Source: JAJPJX01 sp964568355 (GTDB lineage: Bacteria; Acidobacteriota; Terriglobia; Bryobacterales; Bryobacteraceae). Taken from it: DNA of 17,704 bases. The stretch covers positions 1 to 17,704 of the forward strand of contig CAZMRK010000403.1 in the NCBI GenBank assembly GCA_964568355.1, given 5' to 3'. Position numbers and translations under genes: made by a program. The notes beneath the pieces are model-generated. The model saw only the letters and a list, made by a program, of their open reading frames with translations. It ran no database searches and had not been told where the DNA came from. Positions within the stretch are counted from its first letter, which is position 1. Each line of letters starts with the position of its first letter. Below, one piece after another: positions 1-7,064 of this stretch.

Positions 1-1
1 T

Positions 2-907
2 GTGGACAACGTGATTACCTCTCTGACTTCAAACAGCATGATCGCACCCAGCTTCTGGATCGACCCGAAGACCGGCTACGACTATCTGCTCACGGTGCAA
101 TATCCCGAGTTTCAAGTGCGGACGCACCAGGATCTGCGCGCTATTCCGTTACGCGGCCCGGACATCACCCGGCCCACGCGTCTGGATATGGTGAGCAGCG
201 TTCAGCGAATCAATTCCCCCACCGAAGTGGATCACTACCAACTGCGCCGCACGATCGATATTTACGTGCGGCCGACCGGCGAGGATCTCGGCAAGGTGGC
301 CAACGGTATCGATCGCCTGATCGCCGGGACGAAGATTCCCTCCGGCACATCGGTAACCTTGCGCGGCATGGTGCAGGGCATGCGCGCCTCGTTCCGGAGC
401 TTCGCCGTCGGTCTGATCCTGTCGGTCGTGCTGCTCTACCTGGTGATTGTGGCCCAGTTCCGCTCTTTCCTCGACCCCTTCGTGATCCTCCTGGCCGTGT
501 GGCCCGGTTTGACCGGCGTGATCTGGACGCTCTACCTGACCGGCACCACGCTCAACGTCATGTCGTTGATGGGTGTGGTGATGCTGGTTGGAATTTCGGC
601 CTCCAACAGCATCCTGATTGTGGAGTTCACCCAGCGGCTCCGGGAAGAAGGACTGGCGGTTGGTGAGGCCGTCGCTCGCGCCTGCCGCGTGCGGCTGCGC
701 CCGGTATTGATGACAGCGCTCGCCACCATCATGGGGCTGCTCCCCATGGCTTTCAAGCTGGAAGCAGGCAGCGAATCCTACGCCCCGCTGGCGCGAGCCA
801 TCCTGGGCGGGCTGGGGATATCGCTCCTCTTTACCGTAATCCTGGTGCCCGCCGGTTATTACCTTGTCTACCGCCGTGCCGACGCGCCCACCGGGGTGTC
901 TCGATGA
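2..907 (+). CDS. RND efflux pump permease, C-terminal part (5' truncated)
   Basis: This is the C-terminal 301 residues of an inner-membrane resistance-nodulation-division transporter, which exports substrates using the proton gradient through a periplasmic adaptor and an outer-membrane channel. The reading frame is open to the window edge, so the first visible Val is internal. Residues 1-125 are the second periplasmic porter/docking segment. Hydrophobic helices follow from about residue 134: one at 134-152 ending in QFRSF, then segments at about 158-180, 185-207, 233-250 and 265-290. Family motifs are NSILIVEF (202-209), RLRPVLMTALATIMGLLP (231-248) and GSESYAPLARAILGGL (256-271). The stop overlaps the ATG of the next gene, a TolC-type channel, by 4 nt, so the two are probably co-translated. 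Whether it is a drug/hydrophobe (HAE) or metal (HME) pump cannot be decided, because the diagnostic transmembrane helix 4 lies outside the window; the general family is clear. Confidence 0.93.
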   Translation: MDNVITSLTSNSMIAPSFWIDPKTGYDYLLTVQYPEFQVRTHQDLRAIPLRGPDITRPTRLDMVSSVQRINSPTEVDHYQLRRTIDIYVRPTGEDLGKVANGIDRLIAGTKIPSGTSVTLRGMVQGMRASFRSFAVGLILSVVLLYLVIVAQFRSFLDPFVILLAVWPGLTGVIWTLYLTGTTLNVMSLMGVVMLVGISASNSILIVEFTQRLREEGLAVGEAVARACRVRLRPVLMTALATIMGLLPMAFKLEAGSESYAPLARAILGGLGISLLFTVILVPAGYYLVYRRADAPTGVSR

Positions 908-2196
908 AGCTTCTGAGACCGGCCCTGGGCCTGCTCGCGGTGGCGGCCGCGTGGGCCCAGGCGCCCCAAAACCCGGTACCGCAAAAGCTGACTCTCGCCG
1001 AGGCCGAAGCCATCGCGATCAAAAACCACCCGCAGGTTCAGGCGGCCCTGCTCACGGCGCTGGCGGCCAACAAAGTCACCACGGAAACCCGTTCCGCCCT
1101 CTACCCGACCCTGTTCGGCAGCGTGACCGGAGCCGGCGCCCTCGACAACAGCCGTCTTGCCGCCGGTGCTCTGAACAACCCCATTATCTATAACCGCTTC
1201 GCGGCAGGCGTGACCGTCAGCCAGTTGATCACCGATTTCGGCCGCACCCGCAACCTGACGGCCAGCGCCGATCTGCGCGCCCGCTCCGAGCAGCAGAATG
1301 CCCAGGCCGTCCGCGCCCAGATCCTGCTCCAGGTGGCGCGCGCCTACTTTGCGGCTCTGCGTACGCAAGCCGTTCTGACCGTCGCCCGGCAGACCGTCTC
1401 CGCCCGGCAACTGGTGGTGGATCAAGTCACCGCATTGTTCAAAAGCAACCTGAAATCGGCCCTGGACGTGAGTTTCGCAACCGTCAACCTGGGCGAAGCC
1501 AAGCTCCTGTTGGCCAGCGCCCAGAATGAAAACGATGCGTCCATGGCCGAGCTTTCCGAAGCCCTGGGATACTCGGAGCACCACGACTTCCAGGTAACCG
1601 AGGAAAATATGCCCCCGGCTCTGCCGGCAGATCCGGCCGCCATCACGCAGCAGGCTTTTCAGGCCCGCCCGGAGATCGCCAGCCTGCGCGCCGAGTTCGA
1701 GGCCACGCAGCGCTTCGCCAAGGCCGAACGCGAGCTTTCTCTACCCACCATCAGCGCCCTGGCCTCCGTAGGCGGCGTCCCCGGCCACGACGACAACCTG
1801 CGCAACCGCTACGGCGCCCTCGGTGTGAACGTAAATATCCCGATCTTTAATGGATTTCTGTTCTCGGCCCGGAGGGAAGAAGCCGACCTGCGCTCCCAGG
1901 CTGCCGCACAGCGCCTGCGCGTGATCCAGGTGCAGATCGCCCGTGACGTCCAGGTCGCTTGGCTCAACGCCAATACGGCCTCCCAGCGTCTCGGGCTGAC
2001 CAAGGAACTGCTCGATCAGGCCAACCTGGCCATGGACCTGGCCCAGTCCCGCTATGACCTGGGCCTCAGCAACATCGTCGAGCTGGGTCAGGCGCAACTG
2101 AACCAGACCTCCGCCCAGATCGCCGCCACCAGCGCCCGCTACGAATATCAGCTCCAGCGCCTGGTGCTGGATTATCAGGCCGGAGCGCTGCGCTAA
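904..2196 (+). CDS. TolC-family outer-membrane efflux channel
   Basis: This 430-residue protein is an outer-membrane/periplasmic channel component of a tripartite efflux system. It opens with a signal peptide (basic MKLLR, hydrophobic core, probable cleavage near residues 17-19 after WAQ). It then has the typical start of the TolC alpha-barrel, LTLAEAEAIAIKNHPQVQAA, and long Ala/Gln/Leu-rich helices. Two repeats of the outer-membrane efflux domain are visible: the second begins near AFQARPEIASLRAE, followed by the beta-strand stretch GVNVNIPIFNGF and the terminal helix SRYDLGLSNIVELGQAQLN. The length is normal for the family (about 420-500). The ATG overlaps the TGA of the RND gene in an ATGA arrangement, with GGGG about 6 nt upstream, so this is the partner channel of that pump. 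Downstream lies the repeat region, with a convergent gene beyond it. Confidence 0.93.
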   Translation: MKLLRPALGLLAVAAAWAQAPQNPVPQKLTLAEAEAIAIKNHPQVQAALLTALAANKVTTETRSALYPTLFGSVTGAGALDNSRLAAGALNNPIIYNRFAAGVTVSQLITDFGRTRNLTASADLRARSEQQNAQAVRAQILLQVARAYFAALRTQAVLTVARQTVSARQLVVDQVTALFKSNLKSALDVSFATVNLGEAKLLLASAQNENDASMAELSEALGYSEHHDFQVTEENMPPALPADPAAITQQAFQARPEIASLRAEFEATQRFAKAERELSLPTISALASVGGVPGHDDNLRNRYGALGVNVNIPIFNGFLFSARREEADLRSQAAAQRLRVIQVQIARDVQVAWLNANTASQRLGLTKELLDQANLAMDLAQSRYDLGLSNIVELGQAQLNQTSAQIAATSARYEYQLQRLVLDYQAGALR

Positions 2197-2200
2197 CCCC

Positions 2201-2258
2201 CAGTGCCCGAACGGAACCGCGACCGTAAGGGAGCGGACTTCACGGTCGCAGCACTAGT
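2201..2258. repeat. Dispersed structured repeat, copy A
   Basis: This copy runs from CAGTGCC to CGGTCGCAGCACTAGT and has a direct partner about 96 nt downstream (copy B). The middle part, GACCGTAAGGGAGCGG, corresponds to GCGCGTAAGCAAGCGG in copy B. It contains perfect 8-nt inverted arms, GCGACCGT (2219-2226) and ACGGTCGC (2242-2249). Its right end enters the perfect 12-nt palindrome AGCACTAGTGCT (2250-2261). It begins 4 nt after the TolC stop codon, between convergent genes. It resembles REP/BIME-type intergenic repeats; there is no sign that it is translated. Confidence 0.75.
2219..2249. terminator. Possible bidirectional terminator hairpin
   Basis: The arms GCGACCGT and ACGGTCGC are perfectly complementary (8 bp), and AAG/CTT can add three more pairs across a one-base bulge. 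The hairpin sits between convergent tolC-type and trans-sulfuration genes, where a shared terminator is expected. No T-run follows on either strand, so classical Rho-independent termination is not shown; transcript-end stabilisation is an equally good reading. Confidence 0.35.
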
Positions 2259-2296
2259 GCTCTGACCGCAAAATCTATCCCTTTCCGCTTGTGGTT

Positions 2297-2363
2297 CAGT
2301 GCCGGAACCGAGCCGCGCGCGTAAGCAAGCGGACGAACCGAATCATCCGGTCGCAGCACTAGT
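2297..2363. repeat. Dispersed structured repeat, copy B
   Basis: This is the second direct copy of the 2201-2258 element. It starts CAGTGCCGGAACCG and ends with the identical 16-mer CGGTCGCAGCACTAGT (2348-2363). Positions 2313-2334 match 21 of 22 bases with 5014-5035 (copy C). On the minus strand the central part reads LAYARGSV in one frame. The right end contains the TAG stop (2359-2361) of the minus-strand trans-sulfuration gene, so the element begins exactly at that gene's 3' end. The short arms ACCG (2337-2340) and CGGT (2348-2351) can pair. Confidence 0.78.
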
Positions 2364-3549
2364 CGGCCTTCAATGCCTGTTCGAGGTCGCCGATAATATC
2401 TTCGACGGCCTCGATCCCCACCGAGAGGCGCACCAGGTTCTCGCGGATCCCCATGCGCTCGCGATGTTTGGGCGATACTTCGCGGTGCGAGCTCATGGTC
2501 GGATAGAGCATCATGCTGTGTACATCGCCCAGCGAGGTCGCGCGCACCACCAGCCGCAGGGCGTTCATGAAGCGGAAGATCTCTTCCCTGCCCGCGTCCC
2601 GCAGTTCGAAGCTCACCATCGCGCCGTAAAGGCCCTGTGGCAGCAGCCTCCGGATCGTCTCCGCGTCGGGATGCTGCGGATCGCCCGGGAAGTATACTTT
2701 TTCCACCCGCGGCTGCGTGGCCAGCCAGGACGCCACACGGCAGGCATTGGCGCACTGCCGCTCCATCCTCAGCGCGAACGTCTTGATGCCGCGCATCGTC
2801 AGATAGCTTTCGAACGGGCCCAGCACCGGACCCACCGCGCGAGAGAGCGTGCGCAGCGGCTCGTAGTGCTCCTCGTCGCTCACCACCAGGCCGCCCAGCA
2901 CATCGCCGTGTCCGGCCAGATACTTCGTAGCGCTGTGAACGGAAAAGTGCGCGCCCAGTTCGATCGGCCGCACCAGCAGCGGCGTGGCGAACGTGTTGTC
3001 CACCACCAGCGCCGCCCCGGCCGCGCGGCTGATCTCGGCCAGGCGATCGATCGTGCCCACGCGCAGCAGCGGATTGGAAATCGTCTCCACGATGACGCAG
3101 CCCGGCTGGAACTCCGCCACCGCCTGGCGAAAGGCATCCAGGTCGCAGACGTCCACGAAGCGGACATCCACGCCCATCGGCTCCAGAATCTTCATCAACA
3201 GGCTGACGGTGGCGCCATACACCGCGTGCGCGGCCAGCACCGATTTCCGCCGGTCCACCAGCGCCGTCAGCAGGGCCATATGGATCGCCTCCATGCCGGA
3301 GCTGCAAGCCAGCGATCCGTGCCCGTTTTCAATCGACGTCACCACCTCTTCGAGCGCCGCGTTGGTCGGATTGTCATAGCGCGAGTAGCAATACCCCTCG
3401 ATCTCCCGCCCAAATACCTGATCGAGATCCTCCATGCGCTCGTAGAAGTAGCTCGAAGCGGTATGGATCGGGGTGGTCACCGGAATATGCGTGCCGGATT
3501 TTTTCCGATCGCCCGCATGCACTGCCTTGGTTTGAATTCGGAGGCTCAT
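2359..3549 (-). CDS. PLP-dependent trans-sulfuration enzyme (Cys/Met metabolism family)
   Basis: This 396-residue protein belongs to the Cys/Met-metabolism PLP family (fold type I), which includes cystathionine gamma-synthase and gamma-lyase, O-acetylhomoserine sulfhydrylase and methionine gamma-lyase. Visible family motifs are YSRYDNPT (55-62), the phosphate-binding SSGMEA (83-88), ETISNP (155-160), the cofactor-contacting VVDNTFATP (182-190), and the Schiff-base lysine K209 in SVHSATKYLAGHGD. The length is typical. The exact reaction cannot be fixed from sequence: the position that is Cys in methionine gamma-lyase (YGC) is Ala here (YGAT, 111-114), which argues against a classical methionine gamma-lyase. 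The start is the ATG that overlaps the cysS stop (ATGA), implying translational coupling and a role in cytosolic cysteine/methionine supply. The stop lies inside repeat copy B. Confidence 0.93.
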   Translation of the reverse strand: MSLRIQTKAVHAGDRKKSGTHIPVTTPIHTASSYFYERMEDLDQVFGREIEGYCYSRYDNPTNAALEEVVTSIENGHGSLACSSGMEAIHMALLTALVDRRKSVLAAHAVYGATVSLLMKILEPMGVDVRFVDVCDLDAFRQAVAEFQPGCVIVETISNPLLRVGTIDRLAEISRAAGAALVVDNTFATPLLVRPIELGAHFSVHSATKYLAGHGDVLGGLVVSDEEHYEPLRTLSRAVGPVLGPFESYLTMRGIKTFALRMERQCANACRVASWLATQPRVEKVYFPGDPQHPDAETIRRLLPQGLYGAMVSFELRDAGREEIFRFMNALRLVVRATSLGDVHSMMLYPTMSSHREVSPKHRERMGIRENLVRLSVGIEAVEDIIGDLEQALKAD

Positions 3550-4946
3550 TTTCTTTTCCAGCGCACGCCGCCCTTGGTATCCTCCAGGACCACGCCCTCA
3601 TCGAGCAGCTCCTGGCGAATCGCATCGGCCCGCGCGAAGTCGCGCGCTTTTTTCGCCGCCGTACGCTCGGCAATTCTGGCTTCCACCTGCTCATCGCTCA
3701 GCGCGCCGGCGTGAGCCGTGGGAGCCAGTACGTCAAAAACGGAATCGAACCGGGCCAGCAGATCGAGCGCCGGTTGGACATTGCCGGCGCGGAACTCGCC
3801 CGCGTCAAGCGCCGTATTGGCGTCGCGTGTAAACTCGAAGATCGCGGCCAGGGCTTCGGCTGTATTCAGGTCATCGTCCATGCCCGCCGTGAACTGCCGC
3901 CCGGCCTCTGCCGTGCGCCCGGCGATCTGTTCGTTCACGCCCTCGGGAAGCTGGTCGGTCTCCAGCCGCAGCTTGAAATTGCGCAGCCGCTCGATCGCCG
4001 TCGTCGCCGATTTCAGCCCGTCCAGCGTGAAGTTCAGCGCCTTGCGGTAAGGCACGGAGGCCAGCAGATAGCGAATCGCCTCCGGCGCATAACCGCGCGA
4101 AACCAGGTCGCGGAGCGTGTAATAGTTCCCCAGCGACTTGGACATCTTCTGGCCTTCCACCATCAGAAACTCGGCGTGCAGCCAGAAGCGTGCAAACGGC
4201 TTGCCGGTGAGCGACTCCGATTGCGCGATCTCGTTCTCGTGGTGCGGAAAAATCAGGTCCACGCCGCCGGCGTGAATATCCAGCGTAGCGCCCAGGTACT
4301 TGACGGCCATAGCGGAGCACTCGATGTGCCAGCCGGGGCGGCCAGGACCGAGGGACGTCTGCCACGCAGGTTCGCCTTCCTTGGCAGCCTTCCACAGAGC
4401 AAAATCGCGCGCGTCCGCCTTCTCGTAACGATCGGAGTCCACGCGCGCACCCGCGCGAATCCCGCTGAAATCATTGTGCGAAAGCTTGCCGTAGCCCGGA
4501 AACGAGCTGATGCGGAAATACACGGAACCATCGCTCTGATAGGTGTGGCCACCCTTCGCAAGTTTCTCGATGACGGCCACCATATCGTGAATATGCTGCG
4601 TTGCCGGCACGATGTGTTCCGGGCGTTCCAGGCGCAGCGTCTGGCAGTCATCCAGAAATGCCTTTGCATAGATGCCCGTGTATTCTTCGAGCGTCTTTTT
4701 TTGCGCTACCGCGTTGCTGATGATGCGGTCATCCACGTCGGTGATGTTCATGACGTGGTCGAGCTCGTAGCCGCTGGCTCGTAGCCATTTGCGCAGGATG
4801 TCCAGAAAGGTGAAGGTGCGGAAATTGCCGATATGCGCGTAGTCATAGACAGTGGGTCCGCAACCATACATGCGGACGGTGTTGTCCTCGGCCGGAGCAA
4901 AATCTTCCACCTGCTGTGACAGCGTGTTATAGAAGCGCAGCGCCAT
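3546..4946 (-). CDS. cysS: Cysteinyl-tRNA synthetase
   Basis: This 466-residue class Ia aminoacyl-tRNA synthetase charges tRNA-Cys with cysteine using ATP in the cytoplasm. The ATP-binding signature AHIGN (37-41) follows CGPTVYDY, and the second signature, KMSKS, is at 267-271. The zinc site that gives cysteine specificity is intact: C29, C210 in GWHIECSAM, H235 and E239 in FPHHENE. The DALR-like anticodon-binding helices fill the C-terminal part, ending with the family-typical ARADAIRQELLDEGVVLEDTKGGVRWK. The length matches the E. coli enzyme. The ATG at 4946 has no clear Shine-Dalgarno sequence; a TAGGAT about 25 nt upstream on the minus strand could be a -10 box giving a very short leader. 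Its stop overlaps the start of the trans-sulfuration gene by 4 nt. Confidence 0.97.
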   Translation of the reverse strand: MALRFYNTLSQQVEDFAPAEDNTVRMYGCGPTVYDYAHIGNFRTFTFLDILRKWLRASGYELDHVMNITDVDDRIISNAVAQKKTLEEYTGIYAKAFLDDCQTLRLERPEHIVPATQHIHDMVAVIEKLAKGGHTYQSDGSVYFRISSFPGYGKLSHNDFSGIRAGARVDSDRYEKADARDFALWKAAKEGEPAWQTSLGPGRPGWHIECSAMAVKYLGATLDIHAGGVDLIFPHHENEIAQSESLTGKPFARFWLHAEFLMVEGQKMSKSLGNYYTLRDLVSRGYAPEAIRYLLASVPYRKALNFTLDGLKSATTAIERLRNFKLRLETDQLPEGVNEQIAGRTAEAGRQFTAGMDDDLNTAEALAAIFEFTRDANTALDAGEFRAGNVQPALDLLARFDSVFDVLAPTAHAGALSDEQVEARIAERTAAKKARDFARADAIRQELLDEGVVLEDTKGGVRWKRK

Positions 4947-5003
4947 AGATAAAGGGGTGTGATTTCATCCTAACATGCGAAGCCGCACTTCTCGCCGCAT
5001 CTC

Positions 5004-5057
5004 GGGCACCGAACCGCGCGCGTCAGCAAGCGGACCCTCCGCCCAGGCCACACTACT
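5004..5057. repeat. Dispersed structured repeat, copy C (degenerate)
   Basis: Positions 5014-5035 match 2313-2334 at 21 of 22 bases; the only change is TAAGC to TCAGC. The left flank GGGCACCGAACCG resembles the copy A/B starts, and the right end CCACACTACT resembles CGCAGCACTAGT. As in copy B, a minus-strand stop codon (TAG, 5053-5055, of the beta-helix gene) lies in the right end. The element fills most of the 106-nt gap between cysS and the beta-helix gene. Confidence 0.68.
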
Positions 5058-6984
5058 GCCGCGGCCCTACGCCCGAAAGATCAATCGCATGGAACCCCTG
5101 CCGTGCAGCCGCCGAGTCCGCGCGCAGCGCGAAATTGTAGTTGCCCGCGTCCACAAACCCCGGATCGGCAATCAGCGAATGAAACTGGTTCGGCGGCAGC
5201 GGCACCGGCTCGCCGCGAACATCAAAGAAGATATTCCCCTCGAAGCGGAACTGATGGCAATCCCCCGTGCAGCCTTCCCACGGAGTATCGGTCCAGTTCT
5301 GCCCCAGAAGATGGCCCTGGTCGAAATACACGATATTCCGCTCGAACACGAAAGAACGATGCTTTTCGGCCCGCGTGCGCATGAGCTGGTACTCCCGCCC
5401 GAACGCGAAAATATTGTTCCGGACCGTGTTATCGCGTCCGTAGTGCTGATGAAAACCGGCGCTCTTGGTGCGGTACACCACGTTGTTTTCAATCAGCATC
5501 TCGCTCGATCCCTCGTCCGGATAAATACCCCATCCGCCATAGGTGAACGATTCGACATCGTGAATCAGGTTATTGCGAATCACCGTCCCCGGCTGGATGC
5601 CCAGCGTGTAGATGGCGCCCATATCGCTAAGCATTCCATTGCCGATGTGATGCAGATGGTTGTATTCGATCCGGTTTCCCTTGCAGTCGTTGGCGCCGTA
5701 TCCCCAGGTCCACCCCACCGAGATCGCGGTGTAGGAAAGGTCGTGGATATGGTTGTGAGAGAGCGTATTGTTGCTACTCTGCGCCACCCAGATGCCCACC
5801 GCCGGCACGAACACGCGTCCCAGATCGTGCAGGTCATTGTCTGTGACCGTATTCCCCTCCACGCGGTCCGCCTCTGCGGTAGGAATCTCGGTCTCGCCAA
5901 TCTTCACTCCGCCCGCCCCGATATCGAAGATACGATTGCCCACCACCTGGATCCGCCTGGAGCCCTTTTGGATCGCGATCGCGTATCCGCCCAGCCCGTG
6001 CAACATGCACTTCTCGATGGAGCAATCCTGCGAGCCCGCGATCTCGATGGTTCCCGGCACGGCTACCGCTGCCTGCGTATCGGCGTAGCCGCTCGCGGGC
6101 ATGGCCCAATCCGCGTGGCGGAACGTCAGCCCGCGCAGGCGCACATCGCGCGCCGATTCCAGCCGCAGTAGTTTCTCCGCCACCGGAGCCACCACTTCGA
6201 TTTTTGTCAGGTCTTCGTCGCCCAAAGGCCAGTACGACAGCACCCCCGTGCCGCGGTCGAGATGCCACTCGCCGGCCGCATCCAGCCCCTCCGGCGCGTT
6301 TTCGATGTAGTAGCGCGCGTCCACCTCGCGATTGGAAGGCCGCGGATCGCCGCTCAGCACGGCGACATGCGCCGCCGGGTCCACCGACACAATCGGCATC
6401 CGGATGTCGGCCCAGGCCAGCAGCGCGATCACTTCCACGCCTTTGCCGGCCCACTCCGGACGAATCGCTTCGCCGCGATACTTCAGCCGAAACGGTTTGT
6501 CCTGCGAGCTCGGTCCTTCGATCCGGTAGAAGCCCTGGTTCGGAGTCCGCGCCCGCTGCGCCCGCCGTCCGCCCACGAACAGCTCGTGGAAAAACCATCG
6601 CCCTGCGCGCACCTCGGGCAGCTCGGCGGTCCAGATTTTGCCCTTCCCGCGCTGCCATCCGGTGATGACGCGGCCGCCGCTAATCACCGGCTGCTCGCCC
6701 GGGTAGGCCTCCCACGACCCTTCCGAATCGGCCGCGGAAAGCACCAGCGGCTCCGTGAAGCGGTAAGCGCCGCCGCGGATCACCACCCGGTAGCGGCTGC
6801 CGCCCTGCCGGTTTTGCCGGATGCGGTCCCGCGCGGCACGGAAGCTTGCCACGGGCCCGTCGCTTTGCGATGGATTGGGCTCGGCCAGTCGGCCTGTCCA
6901 GGTATCACGGCCATTCGGCGCGATGTAGATGGTCTGCGCGGCAGCGGCGGCGGCCATCGCCAGAAAAAAGGCCAGTCGTTTCAT
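5053..6984 (-). CDS. Secreted right-handed beta-helix protein, GH141-like
   Basis: This 643-residue exported protein begins with a short signal peptide (MKR, hydrophobic Ala-rich core, likely cleavage near AAAQ). The mature start, TIYIAPNGRDTWTGRL, then SFRAARDRIR and the GGAYRFTEPL strand are typical of beta-helix carbohydrate-active proteins. An accessory beta-rich region follows (GEQPVISGGRVITGW, RYYIENAPEGLDAAGEW). A series of parallel beta-helix coils runs from about residue 285 to 610, with N-rich turns such as NNTLSHNHIHDLSYTAIS and the motif GGWGIYPDEGSS. The layout resembles glycoside hydrolase family 141; a pectate-lyase-like or DUF1565 protein is the alternative. The expected role is binding or cleavage of plant or microbial polysaccharide outside the cytoplasm. 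The ATG at 6984 was chosen; a GTG two codons earlier (6990) is possible. It follows the ZIP gene at 69 nt on the same strand. The family is confident, the substrate unknown. Confidence 0.85.
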   Translation of the reverse strand: MKRLAFFLAMAAAAAAQTIYIAPNGRDTWTGRLAEPNPSQSDGPVASFRAARDRIRQNRQGGSRYRVVIRGGAYRFTEPLVLSAADSEGSWEAYPGEQPVISGGRVITGWQRGKGKIWTAELPEVRAGRWFFHELFVGGRRAQRARTPNQGFYRIEGPSSQDKPFRLKYRGEAIRPEWAGKGVEVIALLAWADIRMPIVSVDPAAHVAVLSGDPRPSNREVDARYYIENAPEGLDAAGEWHLDRGTGVLSYWPLGDEDLTKIEVVAPVAEKLLRLESARDVRLRGLTFRHADWAMPASGYADTQAAVAVPGTIEIAGSQDCSIEKCMLHGLGGYAIAIQKGSRRIQVVGNRIFDIGAGGVKIGETEIPTAEADRVEGNTVTDNDLHDLGRVFVPAVGIWVAQSSNNTLSHNHIHDLSYTAISVGWTWGYGANDCKGNRIEYNHLHHIGNGMLSDMGAIYTLGIQPGTVIRNNLIHDVESFTYGGWGIYPDEGSSEMLIENNVVYRTKSAGFHQHYGRDNTVRNNIFAFGREYQLMRTRAEKHRSFVFERNIVYFDQGHLLGQNWTDTPWEGCTGDCHQFRFEGNIFFDVRGEPVPLPPNQFHSLIADPGFVDAGNYNFALRADSAAARQGFHAIDLSGVGPRQ

Positions 6985-7011
6985 AACCACTTGGTCTGCG
7001 ATCCAGCCTAT

Positions 7012-7064
7012 CCTATCGAACCGCTTCCATCGAAACCAGCCTGTCGAAACCGCCTATCGAAGCC
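7012..7064. repeat. Degenerate ~13-nt tandem repeat (TCGAA-CC)
   Basis: Four imperfect units lie in tandem: 7012-7026, 7027-7039, 7040-7052 and 7053-7064. Each is a variant of CC(T)ATCGAAACCG. The last unit covers the final codons and TAG stop of the ZIP transporter gene. The repeat occupies most of the gap between that gene and the beta-helix gene, so it may have arisen by slippage from the gene's 3' end. Confidence 0.6.

Noticed and set aside
2240..3307. A minus-strand frame ending in LAYARGSV
   Set aside because: It is out of frame with the recognisable PLP enzyme and reads into the intergenic repeat; the peptide is a by-product of the repeat, not a protein end.
2299..3714. A 471-codon plus-strand open frame
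   Set aside because: It is antisense to the trans-sulfuration enzyme and the end of cysS, is Arg/His/Gln-rich and has no family motif.
2201..5057. Possible CRISPR array from the repeated elements
   Set aside because: Only three imperfect copies exist, separated by unequal distances and whole genes, with no cas genes.
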